Assembly: GCA_002238965.1 (NCBI GenBank)
Contig: MPNJ01000005.1
Span: 124,001 to 188,000 of the forward strand
Direction of reading: 5' to 3'
DNA from: Nitrospinae bacterium bin107
GTDB taxonomy: Bacteria; UBA8248
Length of the DNA stretch: 64,000 nt
Positions 41,993-50,927 of this stretch are shown here, piece by piece. Under the pieces are notes generated by a model, which saw only the letters and a list, made by a program, of their open reading frames with translations, made no database searches and was not told where the DNA came from. Made by a program: the position numbers and the translations under genes. Position 1 is the stretch's first letter. Each line of letters starts with the position of its first letter.

Positions 41993-42193
41993 ATGTTCCC
42001 GATGAATATGGGCATTCCCGAGCTTCTGGTCATTCTCGCGATATGCGTGCTGGTCTTCGGCGCGAAGCGCCTGCCCGAGATCGGCTCGGGCCTCGCTCGC
42101 GGCATCAAGAGCTTCAAGAAGGGGATGAGCGACGACCCGGAACTGCCCGACAAGAAAGAGGCGTCCGCCGCAGGAGAGGGCGATAAGGGCTGA
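41993..42193 (+). CDS. tatA: Twin-arginine translocase subunit TatA/E
   Basis: A 66-residue protein with an N-terminal helix ([37 protein letters not shown]) that has the hallmark FGAKRLPE turn and amphipathic helix, followed by an acidic tail. It has an AAAGGAG site upstream. TatA alone is present, with TatB/C elsewhere. Molybdoenzymes use Tat, and the next three genes make molybdenum cofactor. Confidence 0.95.
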   Translation: MFPMNMGIPELLVILAICVLVFGAKRLPEIGSGLARGIKSFKKGMSDDPELPDKKEASAAGEGDKG

Positions 42194-42379
42194 AGAGCCG
42201 GTTCGTCTTCTGTTCCGCGCGTGAATCCTGAGGCGTTTCGTTCCTCATCGGCGGGGCGTCTCCTCTGATAGGAGATTGCGGGTCCGCGCTCGTAAAAAGT
42301 GGCGGGCGAATGATGTCCGTATTAGTTATGGCCAGCCCTGCGCGCGCAGCGGTTGGTTTTTTGTTCCTGGAGATACCCG

Positions 42380-43621
42380 ATGGAATTCTTCAAGGTCGTA
42401 TCGCCCGAAGAAGCGAAAAGCGCGCTTAAGGGTTTCCGCGCCTTGGGGGCGGAGCGCCTGTCTTCTTTCGAAGCTGTGGGCCGCGTCCTGGCCCGTGACG
42501 TCCACTCGCCCGTCGACCTGCCAGATTTCCCGCGCGCCACAATGGACGGCTACGCGCTGAGAGCCTCGGATTCTTTCGGTGCGAGCGAGGCCATACCCGC
42601 CTATCTCGAAGTAATCGGACAGGTGCCCATGGGGGCGGCGCCGGAGTTCTCGGTGGGACGGGGAGAGGCGGCGCGCATCCTGACGGGCGGCATGGTGCCG
42701 GAGGGCGCCGACGCCGTGGTGATGGAGGAATTTACCACCGCTCCAGACGCGGAGACTTTAGAAGCCCGGCGTCCCGTTGCCGTGGGCGAAAACATTCTCG
42801 CCATAGGTGATGATCTCAAAAAAGAAGAGTTGATTCTGGGGGCGGGTTCCCGCCTCAGAAGCCAGGACGTGGGTGCGCTTGCGGGCGTGGGCGTCACTTC
42901 GGTCGAGGTTCACCGCCGCCCCCGGGTGGCGATACTCCCCACAGGCGATGAATTGGTCGACCCGCGCGAGACTCCGCGCGTTGGTCAGGTGCGCGACATC
43001 AACCGCTTCTCCCTTGCGGCGGGGGTGGTCGAGGCCGGAGGGGAGCCTCAGACCGAAGAAATTCTCCCCGACGAACTGGCCGTCATCAAAGAGCGCCTGG
43101 AGCGTGCGGTGGGCCACGCGGATGTCGTACTCATCTCCGGCGGAAGCTCCATGGGCCTCCGCGATTACACGGTCGAGGCCATCGATTCACTGGGCGAGCC
43201 GGGCGTTCTTGTGCACGGCATATCCATCAAACCCGGCAAACCGACCATCATTGGACGAATTGAGAGAGACGGCGAGGACAAGGCCGTCATCGGTATTCCG
43301 GGTCATCCGGTCTCAGCCCTTATGATTTTTCACGCTTTTGTCCAGCCTGTCATACAGCAGTTGAGTGGTGAGGTCGCTCGCACCGAAACGGAAACAGAAG
43401 GTCTTGCGGCCACCCTTTCGAGAAACGTGGCCTCGGCCCCCGGGCGTGAAGACCTTGTTCGCGTCACGCTGGAAGAGGGTGAGAACGGACGCGTCGTCCA
43501 TCCTCTGATGGGCAATTCCGCGATGATATCGACCATGACGAAAGCGGACGGCTACATCACGATTCCGCTTGAAGCCGAGGGGTTGCGCGAAGGAGCGCAA
43601 GTACGCGTGCATCTTTATTGA
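42380..43621 (+). CDS. moeA: Molybdopterin molybdenumtransferase MoeA
   Basis: A 413-residue protein from ATG 42380. MoeA hallmarks: VLARDVHSPVDLPDFPRATMDGYALRASD, VPEGADAVVMEEFT, DVGALAGVGVTSVEVHRRPRVAILPTGDELV, the GGSSMGLRDYT glycine-rich loop and GIPGHPVSALMIF. It inserts molybdenum into adenylated molybdopterin. The region has a second moeA-type gene fused to a periplasmic-binding-like domain directly after it, 44 bases on. Confidence 0.94.
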   Translation: MEFFKVVSPEEAKSALKGFRALGAERLSSFEAVGRVLARDVHSPVDLPDFPRATMDGYALRASDSFGASEAIPAYLEVIGQVPMGAAPEFSVGRGEAARILTGGMVPEGADAVVMEEFTTAPDAETLEARRPVAVGENILAIGDDLKKEELILGAGSRLRSQDVGALAGVGVTSVEVHRRPRVAILPTGDELVDPRETPRVGQVRDINRFSLAAGVVEAGGEPQTEEILPDELAVIKERLERAVGHADVVLISGGSSMGLRDYTVEAIDSLGEPGVLVHGISIKPGKPTIIGRIERDGEDKAVIGIPGHPVSALMIFHAFVQPVIQQLSGEVARTETETEGLAATLSRNVASAPGREDLVRVTLEEGENGRVVHPLMGNSAMISTMTKADGYITIPLEAEGLREGAQVRVHLY

Positions 43622-43665
43622 GCGCGCCTTAGATCAGGTTTTTCTTTCGAATCAGGTGTAAGCGA

Positions 43666-45627
43666 ATGAACGATTTGCCTCTGGCCCAGGGGGGCCGGAA
43701 AATTTATTTGGAAAACATCCCGCGCGAAGAGGCGCTTTCGCGTCTCCTCGAAAAAGTGGGCGAGTTCCGCCTAGAGGAAGAAGAAATTCTGACGCCCGAG
43801 GCCCTGGGGCGCGTGACGTCGCGCGCGGCCTACGCGCAGGTTTCGAGCCCGCATTTTCACGCCGCAGCCATGGACGGCTACGCCCTTGCCTCTGCGGGGA
43901 CATCGGGCGCCACGCCCGTGAGTCCCAAGGAGTATCTGCTCGGAGATGAGGCCCACCCCCTTGACACGGGCGATCCCATGCCCGAGGGAACGGATTGCGT
44001 CGTCATGATCGAACACGTGCACGAGGTGACCCCTGGCGCCATCCGCATCGAGGCGGCGCTCTCCCCATGGCAGAACGTGCGCGTGGCCGGGGAGGACGTC
44101 GTCGAGGGCCAGCTCATCCTGACGGCGGGGCACGTTTTAAGGCCCTACGATCTGGGTGCGCTGCTCGCGGCGGGCATCACCCGGGTGTGGGTGCGGCGGC
44201 GTCCTCGCGTCGCCATCATCCCCACCGGAGACGAGCTCGTGGAAGCGGGCGCCGAATTGAAGCCCGGTGATCTGGTGGAGTTCAATTCGAGCGTCATGTC
44301 CGCCTTCATCACCGAGTGGGGGGGAGAGGCGCTCCCCGGCCCGATATTGGAAGACAGGTTCGGGGCCATCGAGACTGCGGTTCGAGACGCGCTCGAGCGC
44401 GCGGACGTTGTTCTGGTGAACGCGGGTTCATCCGCAGGGCGGGAGGATCACACGGCCGCCGTCGTCGAAAAACTCGGAGAACTCCTCGTACACGGCGTGG
44501 CCATCTTCCCCGGCAAACCCACCATACTGGGCGTTTGCGCATCGGAATCGGGCGCGAGCAAGCCCGTGCTCGGGATTCCGGGCTATCCAGTCTCGGCGGT
44601 GCTGGCGCTTCAGGAGTTCGTGCGGCCGCTCATGGCGCACATGGCGGGTGCGGCCCCCGGCGAAGAGGAGCGCATCCGGGCCTTCATGAGCCGGAAGAGC
44701 GCCTCGCGGCTGGGGATGGAGGAGTTCTTGCGCGTAAAGCTTGGCCGGGTGGGTGAGCGGATGGTCTGCCTGCCCGCCAAGCGCGGGGCCAGCGTTATCA
44801 GTTCGCTCGTCGAGGCGGACGGCGTGGTGCGCGTGCCCGCCCACTCGGAGGGAATCGAGACGGGCGAGGAGGTCACGGTGGAGCTCTTGAGGCCCCTCGC
44901 CGATATCCGGGGCAACCTGCTCATGGCGGGCAGTCACGACAACGCGCTCGACCTGCTGGCGGACGAGTTGAGAGCGCGCCACCACGACGCGCGACTTTCC
45001 GCCTCGGCGGTGGGTTCGCTGGCGGGCCTCATCGCCGTGCGCGACGGGGAGGCGCACATTGCGGGCAGCCACCTGCTAGACCCCGAGACCGGGGAGTACA
45101 ACTGGTACTACATCGAGCGCTACCTCAAAGGCCGCGAGGTCGTGGTGGTGAATTTCGTTCAGCGCGAACAGGGCATCCTGACGCCAAAGGGGAATCCCAA
45201 GCGCATTGCGGGGGTGTCCGATCTGAGCCGCGAGGATGTCTCCATCGTCAACCGCCAGAGTGGAGCGGGCACGCGGGTGCTGCTCGATCACCTGATGGCG
45301 AGCGAGGGCCTCTCGCCCGGCGATGTCCAAGGATATGAGCGGGTTGAGACCACGCACATGGCGGTGGCCATGGCGGTCGCGGCCGGACGCGCGGACTGCG
45401 GGTTGGGAATTTACGCGGCAGCGCACATGCTGGGTCTTGATTTCATCCCGCTGGAGCGCGAGAGGTTCGATTTCATCGTGCCAGGAGAACACTGGGAGAC
45501 GCCCGCGATAGGCAAGGTGATGGATATTTTGAACGATGTGGCTTTTCGGGATGCCGTGGAGGCGCTTGGCGGGTATAATACGGAGTTGACGGGCCAGGTC
45601 ATGATGGCACCACAAAGGGAAGGTTAG
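43666..45627 (+). CDS. MoeA fused to a periplasmic-binding-protein-like domain
   Basis: A 653-residue bifunctional-looking protein. Residues 1-410 are MoeA (FHAAAMDGYALA, MPEGTDCVVMIEHV, RPRVAIIPTGDELVEAG, VNAGSSAGREDHTA, PGYPVSAVLALQEF). Residues 420-640 are a PBP-like domain as found in LysR effectors and molybdate-sensing proteins: AGSHDNALDLLADEL, VGSLAGLIAVRDGEAHIAGSHLLDPETGEYN, SIVNRQSGAGTRVLLDHLM, VAAGRADCGLGIYAAAHMLGLDFIPL. This MoeA-PBP layout is known. The added domain may bind molybdate or tungstate and deliver it. Both copies are plausible for Mo and W cofactors. Confidence 0.93.
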   Translation: MNDLPLAQGGRKIYLENIPREEALSRLLEKVGEFRLEEEEILTPEALGRVTSRAAYAQVSSPHFHAAAMDGYALASAGTSGATPVSPKEYLLGDEAHPLDTGDPMPEGTDCVVMIEHVHEVTPGAIRIEAALSPWQNVRVAGEDVVEGQLILTAGHVLRPYDLGALLAAGITRVWVRRRPRVAIIPTGDELVEAGAELKPGDLVEFNSSVMSAFITEWGGEALPGPILEDRFGAIETAVRDALERADVVLVNAGSSAGREDHTAAVVEKLGELLVHGVAIFPGKPTILGVCASESGASKPVLGIPGYPVSAVLALQEFVRPLMAHMAGAAPGEEERIRAFMSRKSASRLGMEEFLRVKLGRVGERMVCLPAKRGASVISSLVEADGVVRVPAHSEGIETGEEVTVELLRPLADIRGNLLMAGSHDNALDLLADELRARHHDARLSASAVGSLAGLIAVRDGEAHIAGSHLLDPETGEYNWYYIERYLKGREVVVVNFVQREQGILTPKGNPKRIAGVSDLSREDVSIVNRQSGAGTRVLLDHLMASEGLSPGDVQGYERVETTHMAVAMAVAAGRADCGLGIYAAAHMLGLDFIPLERERFDFIVPGEHWETPAIGKVMDILNDVAFRDAVEALGGYNTELTGQVMMAPQREG

Positions 45628-45631
45628 GGAA

Positions 45632-46615
45632 ATGGCGTTATTCGATCGTTACGGGCGTGCGCACGATGATCTGAGAATATCGGTGACGGACAGGTGCAAC
45701 TTCCGGTGTTTCTACTGCATGCCTGAAGAGGGCATGACGTGGCTGCCGCATGATGAGGTTCTCAACTACGAGGAAATCACCCGCGTCGTGCGCATCACCA
45801 CCGAGCTGGGCTTCACGAGCTATCACCTGACCGGCGGCGAGCCGCTGCTGCGAAAGGACTTGCACCGCCTGGTCGAGCAGATGGTGGAAGTACAGCCCGA
45901 AATGGACTTGGCCCTCACGACCAACGGCGTCTTTCTCCCTAAAATGACGAAGGATCTCTACGCTGCGGGCCTGAGGCGCGTGAACATCAGCCTCGATTCC
46001 ATGGACGCGGGCAAATTCCTGTTCATGACGCGCCGTGACGTGTTCGGTCAGGTGATGGAGGGCATCGAGGCGGCGGCGGAGGCCGGATTCTCGCCCATCA
46101 AGATCAACGCGGTGGCGGTCAAGGGGTTGAGCGAGGAGGAATTGCCGCGCTTCGCCAGGTGGTCGCGCGAGACGGGCCACGTCGTGCGCTTCATCGAATA
46201 CATGCCGCTCGATGCGGACCGCACCTGGGCGCATGAGAAGGTCTTGTCGGCGGAGGAGATACTGGAAGGGCTCTCCGTCGAGGGAGAACTCGAACTCGTG
46301 AGCGGCCATCCCTCGGACCCCGCGACGCGCTACCGCTACAAGGACGGCAAGGGCGAGGTGGGCGTCATCGCCTCGGTCACGCGGCCGTTCTGTCAGGACT
46401 GCAACCGCATACGCCTGACGGCGGACGGCATGGTGCGGACCTGCCTGTTCTCTACGGTCGAGCACGACGTCAAGAAAATGCTCCGAGGCGGCACGACGGA
46501 TGATGAGATAAAGGCCTGGCTCGCCGAGGTGGTACTCACCAAGACGCCGGGCCACCTCATCGGCCAGGAAGAGTTCGTGCAGCCCGAGCGCACCATGAGC
46601 GCCATCGGCGGCTAG
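45632..46615 (+). CDS. moaA: GTP 3',8-cyclase MoaA
   Basis: A 327-residue radical SAM enzyme for the first step of molybdopterin synthesis. The N-terminal cluster ligands are C22, C26, C29 in [10 protein letters not shown]. The second cluster is in [24 protein letters not shown]. The last residues are GG, which MoaA needs. [10 protein letters not shown] binds SAM. It begins four bases after the MoeA-PBP stop, so tight translational linkage is likely. moaC and moaD/E are not in the window. Confidence 0.96.
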   Translation: MALFDRYGRAHDDLRISVTDRCNFRCFYCMPEEGMTWLPHDEVLNYEEITRVVRITTELGFTSYHLTGGEPLLRKDLHRLVEQMVEVQPEMDLALTTNGVFLPKMTKDLYAAGLRRVNISLDSMDAGKFLFMTRRDVFGQVMEGIEAAAEAGFSPIKINAVAVKGLSEEELPRFARWSRETGHVVRFIEYMPLDADRTWAHEKVLSAEEILEGLSVEGELELVSGHPSDPATRYRYKDGKGEVGVIASVTRPFCQDCNRIRLTADGMVRTCLFSTVEHDVKKMLRGGTTDDEIKAWLAEVVLTKTPGHLIGQEEFVQPERTMSAIGG

Positions 46616-46727
46616 CACCTCCGTATATCAAATAATTTCAACACTTTTTAGATGGAACGAACGCTTCTTTTTCGCGAGTATAGTCGTATCGCGAGAATCT
46701 GAACGAGTAAGTTTTAGGAGACCCGTC

Positions 46728-47597
46728 GTGTCTTGGGTTGAGAAGAAACGCCTGGAAGTGCTCGGTAGCACCATGGCCTACGTCGAGACCGGCGAGGGCG
46801 ACCCTATCGTTTTTCTGCACGGTAACCCGACCTCCTCCTTCCTGTGGCGTGGTGTTATCCCCCATCTCGCCCCATTGGGCCGCTGCATCGCGCCGGACCT
46901 GATCGGCATGGGCGATTCGGACAAGCTGGAGGACAGCGGCCCTGGCCGCTACCGTTTTGTGGAACACCGCCGCTATCTCGATGCGCTACTGGAGGCTTTG
47001 GGCGTCGCCGAGCGCGTCACCCTCGTCATGCACGATTGGGGCTCGGCCCTGGGCTTCGACTGGGCCAACCGGCATCGCGACGCCGTGAAGGGCCTCGCCT
47101 ATATGGAAGCCATCGTGCAGCCGCTGACCTGGGCGCAATGGCCCGAAGCGTCGCGGCGGGTTTTTCAGGGATTCCGTTCCGATAATGGAGAGTCCATGAT
47201 TCTCGAGAAGAACGTGTTCGTCGAACGCGTGCTGCCCGGCTCGATCAAGCGCGATCTCAGCGAGGAGGAGATGGCCGAGTATCTCCGTCCTTTCTTTGAA
47301 CCCGGTGAAGACCGCCGCCCGACCCTCACCTGGCCGCGCGAGATTCCCATCGAGGGCGAACCAGCGGACGTGACGGAGATTGTCGGCAGTTACGCCGCCT
47401 GGCTTCGCGAATCTCCCGTTCCCAAGCTGTTTGTTAACGCCGAACCGGGCGCCATCCTCATAGGCGAGCAGCGCGAGTTCTGCCGCATCTGGCCGAACCA
47501 GACCGAAGTCACCGTACCGGGGATCCACTTCATCCAGGAGGATTCTCCGGATGAGATCGGCCGCGCAATCGCCGAGTGGCTCGGTAAGCTTGACTGA
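46728..47597 (+). CDS. Haloalkane dehalogenase, HLD-II subfamily
   Basis: A 289-residue alpha/beta hydrolase, start GTG 46728. The catalytic triad is complete and has HLD-II topology: nucleophile D103 (HDWGSALG), acid E127 (YMEAIVQP) and base H267 (GIHFIQED). The halide-stabilising pair is N33 ([10 protein letters not shown]) and W104. All five residues sit exactly five positions below the LinB numbering, which makes the assignment firm. It cleaves carbon-halogen bonds of haloalkanes hydrolytically. It has no obvious partner gene. A 2-haloacid dehalogenase is at 60249. Confidence 0.94.
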   Translation: MSWVEKKRLEVLGSTMAYVETGEGDPIVFLHGNPTSSFLWRGVIPHLAPLGRCIAPDLIGMGDSDKLEDSGPGRYRFVEHRRYLDALLEALGVAERVTLVMHDWGSALGFDWANRHRDAVKGLAYMEAIVQPLTWAQWPEASRRVFQGFRSDNGESMILEKNVFVERVLPGSIKRDLSEEEMAEYLRPFFEPGEDRRPTLTWPREIPIEGEPADVTEIVGSYAAWLRESPVPKLFVNAEPGAILIGEQREFCRIWPNQTEVTVPGIHFIQEDSPDEIGRAIAEWLGKLD

Positions 47598-47685
47598 GGT
47601 CTCTCCGGCCCTGAAATGTTATCGACTGTTGTATGTATCTTAGGCAAGTCATTCTAAATGAAGAGATTTTCTCGATTATAGCGAA

Positions 47686-48095
47686 ATTAGCTATCTTATA
47701 AAAAAACCATAAACTCTCTAACTTAGATATAAACTTCTTTTCCAGGTCCGATGTGCAACTCAGATGTTTCTGAAGTGGAGCGTAGCAAAACAATCTTTGA
47801 GGGAATGAATATCCCGGCGGCGAGGATCCATGATTTATAATGATATTAGCTAATTTATAAGATAATCATAAACTCTCTAAGTTTGCTATAAACTCTTTCG
47901 ATGAAACCGAAGCGCAAATTGTCTGCCCGGGCTGGAACCGGGCGATCGATTTGAAATATTAGCCATCTTGGTGTCCAAATTTCTTGATATATAGCGAAAT
48001 TAGCTATCTTATGAAATAATTGTAAATTAGCTAATTTTAATATAAACTGCTCTTGTTATGGATCCGATACGCAACCCGTATGCTCCTGGAGCAGG
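47686..48095. repeat. Three degenerate repeats of the ATPase gene promoter and 5' end
   Basis: An AT-rich block starting ATTAGCTA recurs at 47686, 47845 and 47999, about 154-159 bases apart. Each copy runs through CATAAACTCTCTAA/TATAAACT and into a stretch resembling the first dozen codons of the following ATPase gene (GTCCGATGTGCAACTCAGATG, ACCGAAGCGCAAATTGTCTG, and the real ATGGATCCGATACGCAACCC). Copies one and two are decayed and lack a usable frame. No other gene is present in the 47598-48057 gap. Confidence 0.78.
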
Positions 48096-49254
48096 CACTC
48101 CGCCACCCGAGTTGGCTGGTCGGGACGAGGTTCGCGAATCCGCGCGAATCGCATTGGAACGGACCAGAATAGGACGCCCGACCAAGAGCGCTATGATGCT
48201 TGGGTTGCGTGGGGTCGGCAAAACGGTGCTATTGAACCTCATCCGGGAAGAAGCAGAGGCAAGCGGCATCTATACGCTGTCGGTAGAAGCGTCCGAAAAC
48301 CAATCGCTACCCTCCATTTTAGCGCCTCGACTGCATACGGTTTTGTTGAAGCTTTCACGCAGGCGTGCGGCGAAAGAACTGGCGCAAAGGGCCTTGAGGG
48401 GGCTCGCGGGATTCGTAAGGGCATTGAAAGTGAAGTATCGGGATATAGAAGTCGGTTTAGATACCGATCCCGAACCCGGTCTGGCGGACAATGGAAACCT
48501 TGAAAGCGACTTGCAGGAATTGCTCGAGGCCATCGGCGCTGCCGCCCGGGCGGATGCGACCTGCGTGGCGTTTTTCTTCGATGAACTCCAGTACGTGCCG
48601 GAAGAGCAACTGGAGGCCTTGATTATCGCGTTGCACCGGATATCCCAGCGTCGCCTTCCCGTGGTCATGTTAGGGGCGGGCCTGCCTCAGGTACGGGGTC
48701 GCATGGGAAAAGCGAAATCCTACGCCGAACGGCTTTTCGATTTTTCTGATATTGGTCCATTGTTGCCTGAAGATGCCAGACTCGCGCTCGCCAAGCCCGC
48801 TAGGGGCGAAAACGTGGAAATAGAACCCCGCGCTCTAGATGAAATTGTCTCCAAAACCCGTTGTTATCCCTATTTTCTACAGGAATGGGGCAAGCACGTA
48901 TGGGACGTCGCCGAGCGTTCTCCCATCACGGTTTCCGATGTCGAAATCGCCACCCGGCAGGTCGTCGCCGATCTGGACCAGAGTTTCTTCCTTGTCAGGT
49001 TCGACAGACTGTCCCCCGCGGAAAAAAAGTATCTGCGAGCAATGGCCCAACTCGGTGAGGGGCCTCATCGCTCGGGGGAGGTGGCCCAAAAACTAAATCG
49101 CCTGGTTACTTCTCTGGCTCCCGTTCGTAGCCAACTGATCAACAAGGGCATGATTTGGAGTCCAAGTCACGGTGACACGGCTTTCACCGTGCCCATGTTT
49201 GATGAATTCATGCGACGAATCATGCCTGGAGATGAATGGCTGTCGTCTATTTGA
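48058..49254 (+). CDS. AAA-type P-loop ATPase
   Basis: A 398-residue ATPase with the N-terminal NPYAPGAGTPPPELAGRDE box that marks a family of bacterial AAA ATPases resembling Orc1/Cdc6. Walker A is GLRGVGKTVLLN (49-60), the acidic Walker B is FFFDELQYVP, and sensor/arginine-finger-like residues fall around LGAGLPQVRG. The C-terminal part is a winged helix (AQLGEGPHRSGEVAQKLNRLVTSLAPVRSQLINKGMIWSPSHGDTAFTVPMF). No nuclease or transposition partner is adjacent. Its GC content is lower at the 5' end because it begins in AT-rich repeats, which suggests acquisition from outside. Function unknown. Confidence 0.85.
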   Translation: MDPIRNPYAPGAGTPPPELAGRDEVRESARIALERTRIGRPTKSAMMLGLRGVGKTVLLNLIREEAEASGIYTLSVEASENQSLPSILAPRLHTVLLKLSRRRAAKELAQRALRGLAGFVRALKVKYRDIEVGLDTDPEPGLADNGNLESDLQELLEAIGAAARADATCVAFFFDELQYVPEEQLEALIIALHRISQRRLPVVMLGAGLPQVRGRMGKAKSYAERLFDFSDIGPLLPEDARLALAKPARGENVEIEPRALDEIVSKTRCYPYFLQEWGKHVWDVAERSPITVSDVEIATRQVVADLDQSFFLVRFDRLSPAEKKYLRAMAQLGEGPHRSGEVAQKLNRLVTSLAPVRSQLINKGMIWSPSHGDTAFTVPMFDEFMRRIMPGDEWLSSI

Positions 49255-49433
49255 GGAACGAAGGTTTTTACACATCTTAGCTCGCCGTTACCCAAACCTC
49301 TCTCCACCCAGGAACCCGTCTGCGTCCAAAAGAGAACACCCGAGGTTTGTGATAAGATCGTTTGCGTCGCTTTTTTATCATCCGTCGCATGAATGGTTCG
49401 TCGCCGGGTTTCTTTTTCGGGAGCCGCGAGAAG

Positions 49434-50909
49434 ATGTCTGCAAGGGCAGTCGCCGTGCTCATCATGGTAATCATCGCTGCGGGTGAGTTCACCTGCGCCT
49501 ATGCGGGCCGACCCAGGGGGCGGAGAAACCGCATCGTCACGGTTCAGGTGCAAAAGGTTTCCGTGGGTCGTCTGGGCAGGCGCGTGGCGGCTACGGGAAC
49601 GCTCCTGGCTCGGAGCGAGGTGCGGCTCATGTCCCGCGCCGAGGGTCAGGTGCGCGAAGTCCTGGCCCGAGAGGGTTCACGCGTGAAAAAGGATCAAATC
49701 CTCTCGCGCCTTGACTCCACCATCAAACGGATAGACTTGAGGCTGGCGGAGAGTGAACTCGCCGCCGCGCGGTCGAATCTCCAAAGACTCAAAGCCGGAA
49801 GCCGCCCGGAGGAGATTGCGGCTGCAGCGGCCGCCGTCACCCAGGCGGAGGCTACACGCAAGCGCAGCGAGGCGGAAATTACCTCCGCCCTCGCCAGACA
49901 GGAGGAAGCGGAGGCGAACGCGCGCTCTCTTGGCGCTTTACACAAAACAGGCGTCATCAGCGCACAGGAATGGCGCAAGGTGACGACGGAGGCGAATCGC
50001 GCCCGCGCGGACGTGGCCGAGCGCCGCGCGCGCCTCGCCGAAGACGCCGCCCGTGTGCAGGTTGCAAAGGAAAAGCTCAAGCTGGTGAAAATCGGCGCGC
50101 GCGTGGAAGAAGTCGACATGGCGGGAGCGCAGGTGAGCCAGCATCTGCAGCGCGTGAGACGGCTCAAGGTGGAACTGGAATACTTCAACGTTCGCTCACC
50201 GATTTCGGGCGTCGTTACCGCGAGAAGAATCGAACCCGGCGATTTGGCGGTCAACCGGGCGCACCTGTTCACCATCGCCCAGACTGACACGCTGCGCGCC
50301 CGGGTGCGGGTGAGTGAACTGGATCTGCCGCTCATCAGGATTGGCCAGGGCGCGCGGGTCGAACTCGACGCCTATCGGGGCCGTTCATTCTCGGGGAAGC
50401 TGACGCGGATTTTCCCGAGCGTGGACCCCAGTTCGCGCCAGCTCATCGTGGAGGTGGACGTTCAAAATCCCGATTCTTCCCTGAGGCCCGGTCTTCTCGC
50501 CCGCGTGAAGTTCGACCCCCTGTTGGGCAGGCGCTCGATCAACCTGCCGGTTCACGCCGTGATCTGGGACGGGGATTTGCGCACGAAGTCGGGCGCGGTC
50601 TTCGTCGTGAGAAGGCTCCAGAGGGGAGTGGAGAGCGGTGGTCGCGCTAGAAGAGGTGATGCGCGCGGGGGCGGGCAGGGTGGCCCTGGCATGAGAGGCG
50701 GTGCGCGCAGGGGAATGGCCGAGGCGAGCGGGCGCGGCCCAGGGAGGAGCGGTCTACGCTTTATGGCGGTGCGCCGCGAGGTGCGCCTGGGCGAGATGGT
50801 CGACGGGCGTATCGAGATTCTCGATGGCCTGCGAGTGGGCGAGCGGGTGGTGGTGAGCGCCATCAGCCAACTAAGGGACAGGCGGCCCATTCGGGTCGTA
50901 GGGCCGTAA
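49434..50909 (+). CDS. RND efflux periplasmic adaptor (HlyD/MFP family)
   Basis: About 491 residues from ATG 49434. Upstream ATGs at 49389 and 49362 remain possible. A signal-anchor segment is followed by a lipoyl/barrel-sandwich half (GTLLARSEVRLMSRAEGQVREVLAREGSRVKKDQILSRLD), a long alpha-helical hairpin rich in alanine (about 110-240), the second half (YFNVRSPISGVVTARRIEPGDLA) and a beta-barrel domain. The C-terminal RGRARRGDARGGGQGG-type insert is unusually arginine/glycine-rich. It pairs with the RND pump that follows by 18 bases. Substrate unknown. Confidence 0.88.
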   Translation: MSARAVAVLIMVIIAAGEFTCAYAGRPRGRRNRIVTVQVQKVSVGRLGRRVAATGTLLARSEVRLMSRAEGQVREVLAREGSRVKKDQILSRLDSTIKRIDLRLAESELAAARSNLQRLKAGSRPEEIAAAAAAVTQAEATRKRSEAEITSALARQEEAEANARSLGALHKTGVISAQEWRKVTTEANRARADVAERRARLAEDAARVQVAKEKLKLVKIGARVEEVDMAGAQVSQHLQRVRRLKVELEYFNVRSPISGVVTARRIEPGDLAVNRAHLFTIAQTDTLRARVRVSELDLPLIRIGQGARVELDAYRGRSFSGKLTRIFPSVDPSSRQLIVEVDVQNPDSSLRPGLLARVKFDPLLGRRSINLPVHAVIWDGDLRTKSGAVFVVRRLQRGVESGGRARRGDARGGGQGGPGMRGGARRGMAEASGRGPGRSGLRFMAVRREVRLGEMVDGRIEILDGLRVGERVVVSAISQLRDRRPIRVVGP

Positions 50910-50927
50910 GGGAAAAGGGGTGGCCCC

